Source: Harmothoe impar (lineage: Eukaryota; Annelida; Polychaeta; Phyllodocida; Polynoidae). Taken from it: DNA of 64,000 nucleotides. Both the position numbers and the translations under genes were made by a program. Shown here piece after piece: positions 46,496-58,382 of this stretch (the stretch's first letter is position 1; every line of letters begins with the position of its first letter). The DNA lies in the NCBI GenBank assembly GCA_947462335.1, contig OX381714.1:21610618-21674617 (forward strand), written 5' to 3'. The notes under the pieces are model-generated. The model saw only the letters and a list, made by a program, of their open reading frames with translations. It did no database searches and was not told where the DNA came from.

Positions 46496-46738
46496 TCAAG
46501 GTGTCGAAAGTATATTAGAGAATTAAATGTTAATCTACGATGTGCTACAGCTCCATCGTTAAAAAACAAGCTACCTCACACAGAATCATACAAAAGAAGC
46601 TTAGAATACAATATTTCTGTAATTTGGAATGATTTACATTCATCTTTAAGAAACTATCCAGACTTGGTATCATTTAAATTAAGGGTAAAAAGAGAGCTGA
46701 GGGATTTAATCCCAAAGCAAGACGACATATTGGTATAA
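46496..46738 (+). pseudogene. LINE reverse-transcriptase C-terminal fragment
   Basis: An 81-codon open stretch without a start codon, ending TAA, contains ESYKRSLEYNISVIWNDLHS followed by a SFKLRVKRELRDL stretch. The pattern 'RS..Y....WN.L...LR...SF K..L' is the usual C-terminal end of non-LTR retrotransposon polymerases. Everything upstream is missing, so this is a 5'-truncated dead copy, probably inserted into the surrounding TIR element. Confidence 0.65.
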
Positions 46739-47023
46739 AAGTGTTATCTTGTATAGCAGATTAGTAAAATATTAACATTTGTTTGTAACTTGGTTTATTG
46801 ATGTGTGGTATTACAATACCTGATACTCCTTATAAAATTGTAACAATTATTCCCAATTGCATCACATGCTATTGTAACTGACAGTAATGCATATAGAATG
46901 TGCAAATCTTTACATGAATCTTGTTATCCCTCATACAGATAATACACATTTTATAACAACTATTCTTTTGCTTACCTCCATTGTATTAGTTCATGTATTG
47001 TCCTGTTTAGATTTAAGATCAGA

Positions 47024-47642
47024 CATATGTGGATCAACAAGGGAAAAGGGACCTCCGCGGGGGATTTTTAGTACCAACTTTGGCCACCAGGGGGCTCCAT
47101 ATAGCCAAAAAGGATCAAGATATAGCAAAAACCTGTCTATACTACTTTTCTATGTAGAATATGATAGGTCACGTTAGAAAATTCCATTTTTGGTGAAAAC
47201 ATTCCATATTTGAAATGGAAAAGAACGTTTTTGGGCCTAAATTGGTGTTTTTGCACACATTGGTTGCCATGGAAACATGATTTTCATTCTAAATCGAAAA
47301 TTTAAAAAAATTGAATGAAAGAAGGCCCCAAAACAATTTCTATGCTGAAAACAGAATGTATATACCATTTTTAGATCAAAAGTTGTGACCAATTGTTTGA
47401 AAAAGTTTGGATATTTGGTAATTAGCATAATACTAATTAGATAGGAATATCTCTAAAACAAAGGAATATAGAGCTTAATGGCATTTAAGATTGGACAGTG
47501 ACCACCCATATTCAGAGAGCCAGTACTCAAAAACTAGAACTGGCACCTGCTTATAAAAGATATCACTGGAAAGCTGATGACATCAATTTTATTATTGAGT
47601 TTTTACCTTGGAGGACCCTTTTCCCTCGACTGTCCACATATG
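47024..47642. mobile_element. Nested inverted-repeat element
   Basis: The left end CATATGTGGATCAACAAGGG (continuing AAAAGGGACCTCC) is mirrored at 47605-47642, whose complement reads CATATGTGGACAGTCGAGGG (continuing AAAAGGGTCCTCC). It is 619 bp and non-coding. Confidence 0.8.
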
Positions 47643-49612
47643 TTTATTCTGCTGTGAGAACATACACGACTGTTTAATCTGATTGAGGTAGTGTCTCATG
47701 ATGATATCCAGTCATGTGTTTGTTCAAATTAGTAAAATTTATGGTATGTCAAATAAGTATCTCAAACAGATACATGGGTACATTGATGTAAAAACAAATT
47801 TCTTCTATGAAGATTTAATTTGAATAGAAAACTTCAGTTAAAATATGTAACTATTGTGTGATTGAAGTAGAAACATAATTAACAAGTTTATTGTCAAGCA
47901 CAAATTAAGTAGTGCTAATTATATATATATATTAAAATTGATATTATTGTATAGGAATACCCAAAGGTGGCTGACGAAAACAGGCTTTATTGTCTAGAAG
48001 CAGCCTTTTTGCTCAGAAAGCATTAAATGTAAAGTTATGACGTGTATAGGGATGAATGGAAATGGAATACTTTACAACATAATTATTTATTTATATAATG
48101 GATTTACGTGTGTACATATTGATTTGATTTTGAGCAAATACATTTTTTAAATTGAAAAATTGAATTGAAATTGACCATTGTCATGTTCGCACTGCAAATC
48201 CTTCAATTCATACTCATTTCTGAAAATATTCAATGAATTTACATTTTAAATTGACATTATATGTGTTTTTGTAAAAGTGGGTTTCATCTGGTTTGGAAAT
48301 GGGCAAACTTGGCGAAGGTGTCCCATGGGCTCAGCATGGGCAGCCAGATAGGGCCCAGGTAGGATGAGCCCATGTATGGAACTTAGTTTTTTAATGGATT
48401 TCTTGCACTGCAGATACTTTAATTTATCCTCACTTGTCCCTTTTTTTCTAGAAAATGCAAGTTCAAATTATTTTTCTTATGCTATGTTGTCTACCTGGGT
48501 TTCACCTGGGCTACCTGGGTTTCACTTTCATGATCACATTTCAAGGACCTTTCCCCAAAAGAGTGGGGTTCACCTGGGCTAGCCCTGGGCTAAGCGGGCA
48601 AGTATTGTTCCTGAGTTTACCACTAGATGTCATCATTGAGAGAACATGGTATTTAATGTCCTATAGACATTTTCTTGTCTTTATCACAATGAGCCATAAA
48701 TTCACAATTCCTTTAAAACCATTGAAACGCAACAGTTTTCACAGTACGTTCATATTATATAAAATTGTCTACACAAGTTTACATATGAATAGAGAAACAA
48801 GGAGCCCACCTGGGTCCCACTTAGATCTGAACAGGGCCAGCCCACTTTAAACCTGGGCAAGCCCTTCTGGGCCCCACCTGATAGTCCCGGTCAAAACGAA
48901 GCGGGCCCCAGATGGGCAGCCCATATGGGCCCCATAAGGCAGCCCATCTGTGACCCATCTAGGGCCCACTAGGGTGTGTTGGCTGGGGAGTGCCATCTAT
49001 AGTGTATGTTGGTCATCACTTATTCAAGACCCCCAGTGTGTTACATTTTGCTCCAACCTTGAAGCATGTACATCCCACATACACACACTCTTGATAGACT
49101 ATGGCAGCAATTTGAAAGGAGATTCAGTCATTTGGTTCTAATCTCAATACCTGCCCTGTCTGTCCTGTCACCACACCACACTATTACATATTCATCCAAA
49201 CCGCTAACCTTGTGTTATAAAATCCTAGTTGATAAATCCAAGTTTCTCTTAATCCTGGGTGAAAGGCCACCTAGACAGCCGATACAATATTGACACTGCA
49301 TTACCATACATGTATTGGAGAAACTATCATAAGACAAGTATGTGTCAATCATGACAGCTAGATAATTGTCTAGAATAGAACTTCAATATAGGCAAACTTT
49401 AATAACTAAACCCAAGGATAAGATATTTTATACAGAAATATGGTATTTATTAAACACAGGCTACTAAGTAAGTGCTTGAATAAAATAGATACATAGCGTA
49501 ATGTTCTGTACACATCACGGCATTGGCCTGAGTAGGATACATCTTATATCAGCAAGTTGGTCAATACACATGAAGAAATCACAAACCCGTAAAACCATGT
49601 ACCTGTGTGCTT

Positions 49613-49732
49613 ATGGCCACCGTCCACAGAGCATAAATCGGCTGCATATGAATAAGATTGCCCTACATTCCCTATGTAAATTACGTATAGAATGGCCTAT
49701 ACGGCCGATTTATGCTCTGTGGATGGTGACCC
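49613..49732. mobile_element. Hairpin MITE ATGGCCACCGTCCAC, copy 1
   Basis: The arms read GGCCACCGTCCACAGAGCAT and its complement, continuing through AAATCGGC. The element can fold into one long hairpin. Two relatives follow within 1.8 kb at 50729-50820 and 51395-51514. Confidence 0.88.
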
Positions 49733-50265
49733 TTAACCACTATGACACTTTCAGCACTAAACATGTCATGTTGCTTTGAGTTAGTGCTGCCTTTAGACAT
49801 CATGCCGATCACAATTATGAGGTCGATACCCTTCCAAATGGTAAGAATGATACATAAATGCATCATGATGACAAAAGAGGCATAGCAAAATCTAGCACTA
49901 TGCGGTCCTTAAATGGATAGAGTACTGTAGTTCAATGCGAATGAATTGACAACAGACAAAATCAATTACGTTCACCAGGACAGATACTCGGTCTGTGACT
50001 GCCGTATTTTGGGTATTTGCTAGTGCTGTACAAGAGGAAATAGCACGTAAAGAATGACTTATCCATGTTTAGATACAGATATCACAATGTTACTTTTTAA
50101 GCACTTTAATATTTTCAAGATGAACTTAATGAACACATAGTAATATGTACAGACATATATATTAAAGGGTATTTTGAAATAACTTCACATAGAGCCATTT
50201 TGGTAAAATAAAAGTGGTCAGACTGTAACCTGATTAGATATGCTATTCATCATGGCATGGCAAGC

Positions 50266-50344
50266 TTAAAGGCGCACTCAACCCAGGACCTAACCCTGCC
50301 GAGTTTTGTACGCAAATGACGTCATGGGTTCAGTGCGCCTTTAA
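50266..50344. repeat. Small TTAA-ended hairpin
   Basis: TTAAAGGCGCACTCAACCC at the left and GGGTTCAGTGCGCCTTTAA at the right make a 79-bp foldback. A shorter relative occurs near 34424-34455 inside the large element. Confidence 0.75.
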
Positions 50345-50728
50345 TACATTCATTAACACAGAGAGAATACAATACACTGTCCTGATAAAAAAAATAGTTG
50401 TATTCATTCAAACCAAAATGAGATCACATTGCAGCCAAACTATGGCTCTGCTGAACACACAATAATTATTCATAAACTCGTATGATAAAGATACTTGTAT
50501 ATGGGATGAGTATGTATAATTGTATCCGGTCAAACTTAACCACATTGGTGCCCGATGATATGGACATTAGGTGGAGTGCTTCTATCGTTGCAATGATATC
50601 AGATATCAATAATCGAGTATTATTTAGCCCTGAGACATCTGAAACAAGAGTTCAGGGTTTTTTAAAAATGTAAAAGAGAAAAGGTCAAAATCAGACTGAT
50701 TTCTGATTGAGTGCAGACGGACAGTGTA

Positions 50729-50820
50729 ATGGCCATCGTCCACTGGGCTCTAATCTGCCGAAGTTATGTAGGAGATGTAGGGGCTTAATCGGCCGAAGTT
50801 CCCCAGTGGACGGTGGCCAT
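50729..50820. mobile_element. Hairpin MITE ATGGCCAYCGTCCAC, short copy 2
   Basis: A 92-bp, more diverged member: ATGGCCATCGTCCACTGGG at the left and CCCAGTGGACGGTGGCCAT at the right, with a short central loop. Confidence 0.85.
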
Positions 50821-51394
50821 AATGACAATAAAACGTCATTTAATGACATGAGGTAGTTGGGGGTGGTAGTCTATTTCATTCTCAACAGTTGAAGGAAACC
50901 TTTATATATATATAAAGTTGCTAATACGTTGTAAGGCACAAAGTGCATTCCTGAGAGAATAATTATACAGTCCCTTTCACCCTTGTCCATATACAAATAT
51001 GTAGTGAGTGAAAAATGCGGAATAGCTGGACAACCCCATAGCTAGATAGTCTAACACTAATATTCCCAGTCAGTCATCACATACACTATACTCTGTAGGC
51101 CAGCTACCGTGCTTACCACTTGTTAGATCAGGTCCAAGTCCTCACTGTCATAAGATGACTGCTCTGTCTGTATAATGGCCCTCTGCCTTAATCCTAGTGA
51201 TAATAGACCTGATGACATTGGGTGACTATAACGCAATACCAATGGAGTAATCATCACAGTTGTTCAGGTCACCATTATATGTCTTTTTCAAAATGGTTAT
51301 GAAATAATCCTCTCAGTTTTCAGAATATTTATGAATTAATCCTCACAGTTTTTCGGTTTTCGGAAATAACTATAAAGTAATCCTAATATTGTTT

Positions 51395-51514
51395 ATGGCC
51401 ACCGTCCACAGAGCATAAATCGGCCGCATATGGATAGAATTGCCCTACATTCCATATGTAAATTATTTATAGAATGGCCTTATACGGCCGATTTATGCTC
51501 TGTGGACGGTGACC
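51395..51514. mobile_element. Hairpin MITE ATGGCCACCGTCCAC, copy 3
   Basis: Near-identical in layout to 49613-49732, with the arms kept as ATGGCCACCGTCCACAGAGC and its complement. It lies about 115 bp downstream of the MGAT3-like stop codon, so possibly in that gene's 3' UTR. Confidence 0.88.
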
Positions 51515-51628
51515 CTCAGATCCAGGATCTTCAGAAATATTGTCATCCAACTTAATGTCGCCATTACAGAGGATATTCAATAAATCTGTCACCAAAGTTT
51601 ACAGCATAATATTTATCTAACTAACTGT

Positions 51629-54600
51629 TTACAAATTAGTAAGTAGTTTTGCAATTTGTTGTATTTTTTTAGCAGCGCCTGAACGTTTAGATTGCTTTTT
51701 TAATATGTCCATGATTAAGTTAAAAGATGTTTTCCGATCAATATTCATATTTTGTAGGTATTTTGAAACATCACTTATACTTTTAATTTGGTTAGATATA
51801 CTCCTGTCAGAAGTTTTTGCAGCAGGTTTAGCATCTGTCTTCCTTGGTAGCGGATTGACAGACATTGGTTTTGGCAGAGAAAATGCTGGTTTTCCGTAGT
51901 AAGACTTGTTCAGAAGATGCACAAACCTGTCCCTGTTTTCATACACATATTGCGGGAGGTTTGTCTTATCAATCCGAGAGGCTGTAAGTTTTGACTTATC
52001 ATCAAACCAGAATCCAAGAATAATCAATGTCTTGATATATGTCTCATTCATTTTCTCCGGGTAATCTCCCCAACGAGGGAAGTCTCCATTTTGGGCAGAC
52101 ATCATTTTGATTTTGATGTCCTTAGGGTGGGTGCAGGAGGAGCAGTGCCAGCCCACTGACCGAGTACCGCTCCCCATTACCCACATGGCTACTGTCGTAT
52201 TCAATGCTGACTGCATGTAGGTATTTAGCCGCTCAGAAGTATGGTGGTCATTAAATATCTTGCCTCTGGGATTCCGTAGGAAGTATACCTCGTAGTTTAG
52301 AACATTGCGGACCATAGCTAACGTACATCCTCCATATAACTGGGCCAATCTGGACCTCTTCCAATAGAATGTATAGGTGTGTGTCATGAATGAAAAACCA
52401 AAGGGTTCAGGGAAACCATTGTGGTTTTTAAGAAATAGCATCATTTCTTTCTGTGGGATTTCATCTGCATCTAAACTGATAAATAAATCATCTGGTTTTG
52501 AGCCATATAGATTTTTTTTTAATCCTTGTTGTCCAATGTTGTTGCGTTGAAGTGCCTCTGAAACCCAGCCATCACTGATGCCTTTAGGGTCAAAGTGATC
52601 CAGACATACATAAAGCATCTTGTGTTGGTACTCCTTCATAAAGCCACTGTTAAGGGCTTTGAGTAAGCGCTGTGGCTTTGGGTCACCATGTGAGGAAAAG
52701 TTAGACTCACCAAACATGAAGAGATCAACCACATCCCCAAGTTCATGAAGCCGGATTTCTGTCATATCAAACTCATTGTTAAAAGGGGCAGCGAAGATGA
52801 GTCGTCTTGGTGTAATGCGTGGATGAACCTTACTCCATACAATTGTTGAATCAGTTGCAATCTGTTTCGGATATGAACAATGCTTTCCCCACCAGCCACG
52901 CTTACATATGCACCCTGTTGATGATGCATTCCAGAACCCTCCAATCTGAAAACACATCCCACCTCCCTCAGTCGTAAAATATGTTCTCTCGTCATCGGTC
53001 AGGTTGTACCCCATATGTGGCTTGAATCGGGGTGGAGGAGGTGGAGGCTTGCTGGTACTGCTAGGTAGGAGCCATGCCCCCAGCCGGGAGGAGGCCCTGG
53101 AGGGAGGGAACCAGAGCCTGGGTGTGCTGTGTGTGGGGAGGATGTTGATGGAGGCCTGCAGCAGCATGAAGACGGCGAGGAGGCCGGGCAGCAGGACGGC
53201 CTGGCCGCGCACGGGGCACGCCGCCCACCAGCACCGCGCCCAGCTGCTACACGGCCAGCGCGGCTGGAACAGGCAATAATAACATCAATTCATATAGCCA
53301 TGATGACTAATGAGCATTAACCGTAGGGCATCAGCCAGTCATTAAAGCATACATCTTTTATGCTTTAATGAAAGGTTGGTGCCTTGAATCTGATGTTCAT
53401 TTATCGTCATGACGTATATTCTAACTTGTTGTAAATTTAAGATACATGTACGTTCAGGTTTTTATCTGAAGTAAGTCCTGCCGTGACGGGGCTGTATTGC
53501 ATTTCTGGCCAGAACTATCGGAAAGCTATCGGAAAGCTGATGGAGACACAAATCTGTCATGACAATTCGTCTGTTCACAATGATTCACAATCATTGAAAA
53601 CCCATTATAAAATAATCAAAAGATATGCTTTCAAGTTGATATCTGAAGATTTGTTATTCTCATGCTGCTTTATATCTGTAATATGTACACCCGTTGAAGT
53701 GCGTCACAATGTATAACTGTTCCATTATGAATGTTTATCTCTGCAGAACTGTGCGACATCCCTTAGCCAACATAATGAAATATTCAAAGCTCGAACTCTA
53801 TGCGCGATGCTCTTTGCCACTATTCATAAATACAGCCCTGGGCACCTTGTACATTAAAACATCACAGTGGCGTAGGAAAAGGGGGGGGGGCAGGGGGGCC
53901 CGCCCCCCCCCATGACTAAGGAGGGGGGGCCTGCCTAAGTTTGGGCCCCCCCCAAAAAAAAATTTGTCAAGACTGTAATAAAATTAACACAATTTCCAAT
54001 CGTTACCTCTCCCACATCGGAAAAAAATGGGGACAGAGGGGCCTGGGCCCCCAATCAGAACTAAAAGGGGCTCAAACACTTCTTTTCTATACAATACAAT
54101 ATACAAGTGTGTATATGATACATCATTCATAAAGGCCGATGTCGAAAGTTGGTTGGAGTGGGCCCCCTGCCCCCCCCCCCCCCCCAATGAAGATTTGCTT
54201 CCTACGCCTCTGCATCATTATGCTGACTTTACGAGGTTAATACACTGTAGAGCCTACAGAACCGAATCACTTCAGAATTGAACCCAGAGCTGTGGATCTT
54301 GGGCAACCGGAAGTCAGTGGCGTGTAACCATCTCTAAGGAGATAGAATATGCTGTGTGAAGTCGGAAAGGTAATAAGGACTGTGGTGGTGTTGTTACACA
54401 TTAGCCTATAGAGTTCCACAATAGCAGAGTCCACCATGAATAAGACGCATGCGTGCCGACAGGGGCCGCATAAAGGGGAGAAAGACGGTGCTGGCTTTAG
54501 GCGGGGGGGGGGGGGGGGTTCTTAACATGATCAGCTTTGAAATGCTTATTTGTCGTCATGATGCATTATTGGGAACTAACCCGCTGGCACTGTGATGCTG

Positions 54601-55120
54601 CCAACCATTTGTATAAACCCCGTATAATGCATGGGTGTGAGCATGGTGAGTTACTCACCCATTCATGCATCATGAAGACACAAGGGCTAATTGCTCAGCT
54701 AATTGAAGGCATCATGTGCATACTGCTGGACCAGAAGTTGGAGTCCTACAATAGCACGATACCATTTGGGTCCAACTAAGTTGGGCCAACAATTTGTTGT
54801 TAAGAAAAGTCATCGAAATATACTACTCACTTTTGTGTTTTATTTCATGGACCAATAATTATTGAGATCTCTAATGTAAAGAACATTGGCAGTTGCATTA
54901 TTACGAACTCATACTACATGTAGGCGCCTATATGCCATGAGTATAAAGTAATCTATATGCACATGTACTTAAATAGTTTTGCTCATGAGCACACGTTCAA
55001 GCGAAAAATGTCACGTTGTTTACCTAGTACTGCTATGCACAATGCTATAATGAGACTTTAATGGAAAAAGAAACAAAAACTAAGTAGCGGGTGAGTGTTG
55101 GTGCTTACCCTACGTGGCAT
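51629..55120 (-). CDS. MGAT3: MGAT3-like beta-1,4-N-acetylglucosaminyltransferase (GT17)
   Basis: The product resembles GlcNAc-transferase III, the Golgi enzyme that adds bisecting GlcNAc to the core mannose of N-glycans. Large exon 53263-51629 encodes a type II signal-anchor (AVLLPGLLAVFMLLQ), a Pro-rich stem and a Cys-rich EGF-like segment (GCICKRGWWGKHC). The catalytic domain shows FHELGDVVD-like RLHELGDVVDLFMFGESNF, the DADEIP acidic motif and GWHCSSC...SAQNGDFPRWGDY. There is no suitable ATG in that exon. A phase-0 acceptor (ctgttccag, 53263) matches a phase-0 donor after the short coding segment 55120-55109 (ATG-CCA-CGT-AGG|GTAAGC, read MPRR), giving about 548 residues, close to the vertebrate length of about 530. 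Assignment is strong; the first exon is inferred. Confidence 0.88.
53865..54212. mobile_element. hAT-like MITE, CAGTGGCGTAGGAA termini
   Basis: Begins CAGTGGCGTAGGAA and ends TTCCTACGCCTCTG, a familiar hAT-type MITE terminus. It is flanked by CATCA direct repeats (53860-53864 and 54213-54217), shorter than the usual 8 bp. It has G- and C-runs inside and a TAGAAAAGAAGTGTTTG segment shared with 15.7 kb. It lies in the intron of the MGAT3-like gene. Confidence 0.7.
54536..54715. repeat. Dispersed GCATCATG/TTAAAGG repeat, copy in MGAT3 intron
   Basis: Contains GTCGTCATGATGCATTATTG, 'ccgctggcactgtgatgctg', 'tgagttactcacccattcatg' and GCATCATGAAGACACAAGGG. The orientation is mixed, as in the other full copies. 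Confidence 0.6.
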
Positions 55121-56203
55121 GTCGGCTTGTGTGGGTGTGGAGGCTGCTCCCTGACTGGCCGTCCATGCCCCTACAGGGGTGGTGGTAGTGTGAGGTGGCT
55201 GCTACTCCATCAGGCACCAACCAGTCAATACCTGACTCCACACTGCCTCTGTACGTAAGGAGCCAGCCGCATCAGGGTAAACCGCCCAGCACACAACCAC
55301 CTTATACACTGTAAATAGTCAATACAGACATACCAGCTTTCTACTGTAACTTTACAGTAATATACATGTAGTGATACTGTTAAACTACAGTAGATTCTAT
55401 TGCCCAACTACGCTAGCTATCAACAGTCTCCCTGACTGTTTTCACACCTCCAATATGCAGTACAGCATCCTCATACATCCCTGATATGTGTATTTATATT
55501 CTATATCTGTAGCTACAATAAAAACAGGTAGGAATTCTGAAACTGTTCAATCTAACTATGGTGTCATTTCGGAATTGCCCTGCGCAGTTCCGGAATTGCA
55601 CGGGGACAATTCCGGAATTGTACAGGTTCTGATTCTGTGCCTGACACAGATATCACAGTCTCTATACTGCGCCATGTGTCAATAGAGCGCAGATTGTGTA
55701 TACCATGGTTACATGAGAAAGCTATTCTACTGTCGCATGATGTATGAAAACTGACCTTGTGGGTTACACATGGGGTTTGAAACCAAAAATTCTACAGTAT
55801 AACTCACTGTGCAGCTACAGCAACTGTTACTTCTGACTGTGTACTTATTCATGATTGCAAGGTATTTTTGATCTCAGGTAAGAGAAAACACCATGGGCTT
55901 TCGGAACTTTTTTTTTATTTAAGGTCCCTCAAGTGTCCACCCTGTCCTCTCAGAGCACCACAAACCTTACCTTTTTAGATTTTAGAAGGTATAATTATGT
56001 GTTACCCAAAATATCAAAAAGTCGTTACCCATAAATCTTAAGCCAATTTTCCTTCAGGACCCTCGTTCTATTAAAATGCACCTGTGTAATGCCAAACATA
56101 TTTCAGCCCATGGGGACGAACAGACCAAGTGATTAGTCGCCGCCCATTTTACCTATAATCTCAAAAAGCCCATTTTCTAGTTATCTTAATCAAACTGGAC
56201 AAT

Positions 56204-56205
<2 letters not shown>

Positions 56206-56297
<92 letters not shown>
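56206..56297. repeat. (AT)n microsatellite
   Basis: About 92 bp of AT dinucleotides with no interruption. Confidence 0.97.
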
Positions 56298-56301
<4 letters not shown>

Positions 56302-57078
56302 TATATATGGACATCAACCAACACTCTGCTGTAAGAGTGTGTCCCATTGCATTCAGGAAGTATGGTCATAGACTAGATCCCTGCCCTCTAATTGGTCAGA
56401 GCTGTCAGGTAACCAAGGTACCCCACAGCATAGTGAGCATTGTCAACAGGCATTCAGTGGTTGTGAAAAGTAGGAGATAGCGGTATAATCCATTCTTCCT
56501 TGAATCTCCTGTAATCTTAAAGTTGCATATCCCCCAGTAGTCTTAATGTCTTTCCATTATTCTTAGGGAGTAATAGATGCATTTCAGCGGGCTTTTGATA
56601 TCATAGTTGGTAATTACTATCTTATATATCGGGGAATATGGAACATATGAATCCTGCAATCTTAGAAGCAAACTGTGTGCCAAATAGTTTGGGTGGATTC
56701 ATTAAGATTACAGGTAAAATGGGCGGCATCTAGTCACGTGGGCAGTCCCTTGTTGTGTTTCTGATCCATAAAGGTAGCTTTGTCACAACTTCCATATGTT
56801 TGGCATTACATATCATTTTGCATGATAATTCAAATAGTATATTATTTTCTAATATTTTGTAGTTTTGATAATAAGAATCTATGATATTATGTTATTAATA
56901 TGGTTAGCCTCCATCCCAAAACTACATTTTCAAGTAGTAGTTAAACCACTGCCAGACCGCTGTACGTAGGATATTGGCTGACCATGAGTCGGTAGACGAG
57001 GGTGCTCAGCTGTGACTAAGCCAATATCCTTGGTACAGGGGACCGGAGCAGTTTAACCAACTTATGCCACACACTGTA

Positions 57079-58319
57079 CACACAAAAAAGAATCCTAGTC
57101 GAAATGACTCCTCTCCGTGAGTCATTACTACTTTGACTCTCTTCCTTCCTCATTTGACTCTGCCATGTAATGAGTCAAACCCCATTTAACTCGTTAACCA
57201 CTATTGACTCACTTCCCATGCAGAGTTATGTTGGTTTGACTCTGACAGTACCTGAGTCAAACTTACTTTGACTCATGTAAATGAGTCAAACTTACTTTGA
57301 CTCGTTACATGATTCAAAGTAAGTTTGACCCTAAAAGAAATGTAAACAGCAATGATGATGACAGGTTGCTACCCAAACCAGTTCTGCTAAATTGATAGAA
57401 CTGAAAGGCGGCCTCCTTTACGCGATATTTGTCATGACATATAACTTTATTTTGATGTAACTGTAATGATAAATCGCAAATAAAGGAAATTTGTTCAAAA
57501 AAAAAATTGCATTTTGGTAGTAGGACTACAGCAGCAGCAGTACACAAGGGCACACGTAGGCATAAAAGGTTAGTAATATTATTGCTTTGATTGAGGTTTG
57601 CATGAGGTATGTGTATTCAGTTTATATCCCATCATTGGTATGGTCATGACTCGTATGTAAGTCTCTGGTTATAAATGGAAAGGGAGAGGGGACAGTATTG
57701 ATTTGAAAAATATAGCTAAATATGTGTGTGGGGGTGGGGGGGGGTAGGCAGTGTGTCTGTCACTGCAGAGAAACACAGTGTAAGAGTAAGCAGCACAATT
57801 TATATAATGTACATGTATACGCTGCATGTGATAGTCAACATTGTTAGGCAGACACCTATATTTTTTATTATTTCAAAAATAGTCTAGTATAGTTTTATAT
57901 GAAAGGCCTAAATGTGAAGACACATTCTGTATAGTTGCAAAGCCTAAACGAGTACTAATGTACCATTTTACCCTCTCTTCCAGACTGCAAAGCTGACCAA
58001 CATTATGGATGTTATAAACGAGGAGGATAAACAGCACACTGATCACAATTGATGATGAATAAAGAACCATAGCCCCGATCCTCTGTGCAGGGGATTCAAA
58101 CATGTTTTGACTCCCCTGCACACTAGAGTCAAACAGGAGTTGACTCACTTCCACAAAAGAGTCAAATATATTTTGACGTAGTTGCACAAACGAGTCAAAT
58201 AAGTGTTGACTCGCTTCTACAATTGAGTCAAAATATGAGTCAAAAAGTGAGTTATTCTGTTGATAGGCGTTTGACTCTGCAATATGAGTCAAAATGACTA
58301 AGATAATTTTCTCTGTGTA
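57079..58319. mobile_element. TIR element with many TTTGACTC subterminal repeats
   Basis: The ends ACACACAAAAAAGAATCCTA and, on the other strand, ACACAGAGAAAATTATCTTA form imperfect TIRs of about 33 bp. Within 250 bp of each end the octamer TTTGACTC or its complement occurs many times, in both orientations. Repeated subterminal octamers are typical transposase-binding arrays. The centre is largely unique. Confidence 0.7.
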
Positions 58320-58382
58320 GTAAGTGTTGTTCTCACCTTTTGTACGTATTATGCAAACAGGCAGTTTCTTTTGTCTTTCCAC
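57873..58382 (-). CDS. Open frame with 11-residue FDS repeats and one TM segment
   Basis: A 169-residue frame on the minus strand overlaps the right half of the TTTGACTC element. Four successive 11-residue units (YFDSIVEASQH, LFDSFVQLRQN, IFDSFVEVSQL, LFDSSVQGSQN) are followed by a hydrophobic helix (VLYSSSIVISVLFILLVY) and a basic tail. The units are translations of the 33-bp-spaced GAGTCAAA repeats, so the frame may be a by-product of the element. The start codon lies outside the TIR. I do not recognise a family, and whether it is expressed is unknown. Confidence 0.25.
   Translation of the reverse strand: MERQKKLPVCIIRTKGENNTYYTEKIILVILTHIAESNAYQQNNSLFDSYFDSIVEASQHLFDSFVQLRQNIFDSFVEVSQLLFDSSVQGSQNMFESPAQRIGAMVLYSSSIVISVLFILLVYNIHNVGQLCSLEERVKWYISTRLGFATIQNVSSHLGLSYKTILDYF

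Larger units (their letters stand above)
46283..48987. mobile_element. 2.7-kb TIR element with GGGCCCATATGGGC subterminal repeats
   Basis: The left terminus CCCAGCCAACACACCC is mirrored by GGGTGTGTTGGCTGGG at the right end. Both ends carry arrays of AGCCCAT, GGGCCCCAT and CCTGGG words. Inside lie a LINE reverse-transcriptase scrap (46496-46738) and another inverted-repeat element (47024-47642). No transposase is visible. It appears to be a composite, nested non-autonomous element. Confidence 0.7.
42852..51628. other. Repeat-rich interval between the CUB and MGAT3-like genes
   Basis: Contains an AT microsatellite (43268-43325), a T-run near 43410-43429, possible plus-strand exons at 44.0-44.4 kb, TIR elements at 45357-46094 and 46283-48987, three hairpin MITEs (49613-51514), a GCATCATG/TTAAAGG copy (49735-49920) and a TTAAAGGCGCACT hairpin (50266-50344). 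The remainder is AT-rich sequence in which I see no gene. Confidence 0.55.
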
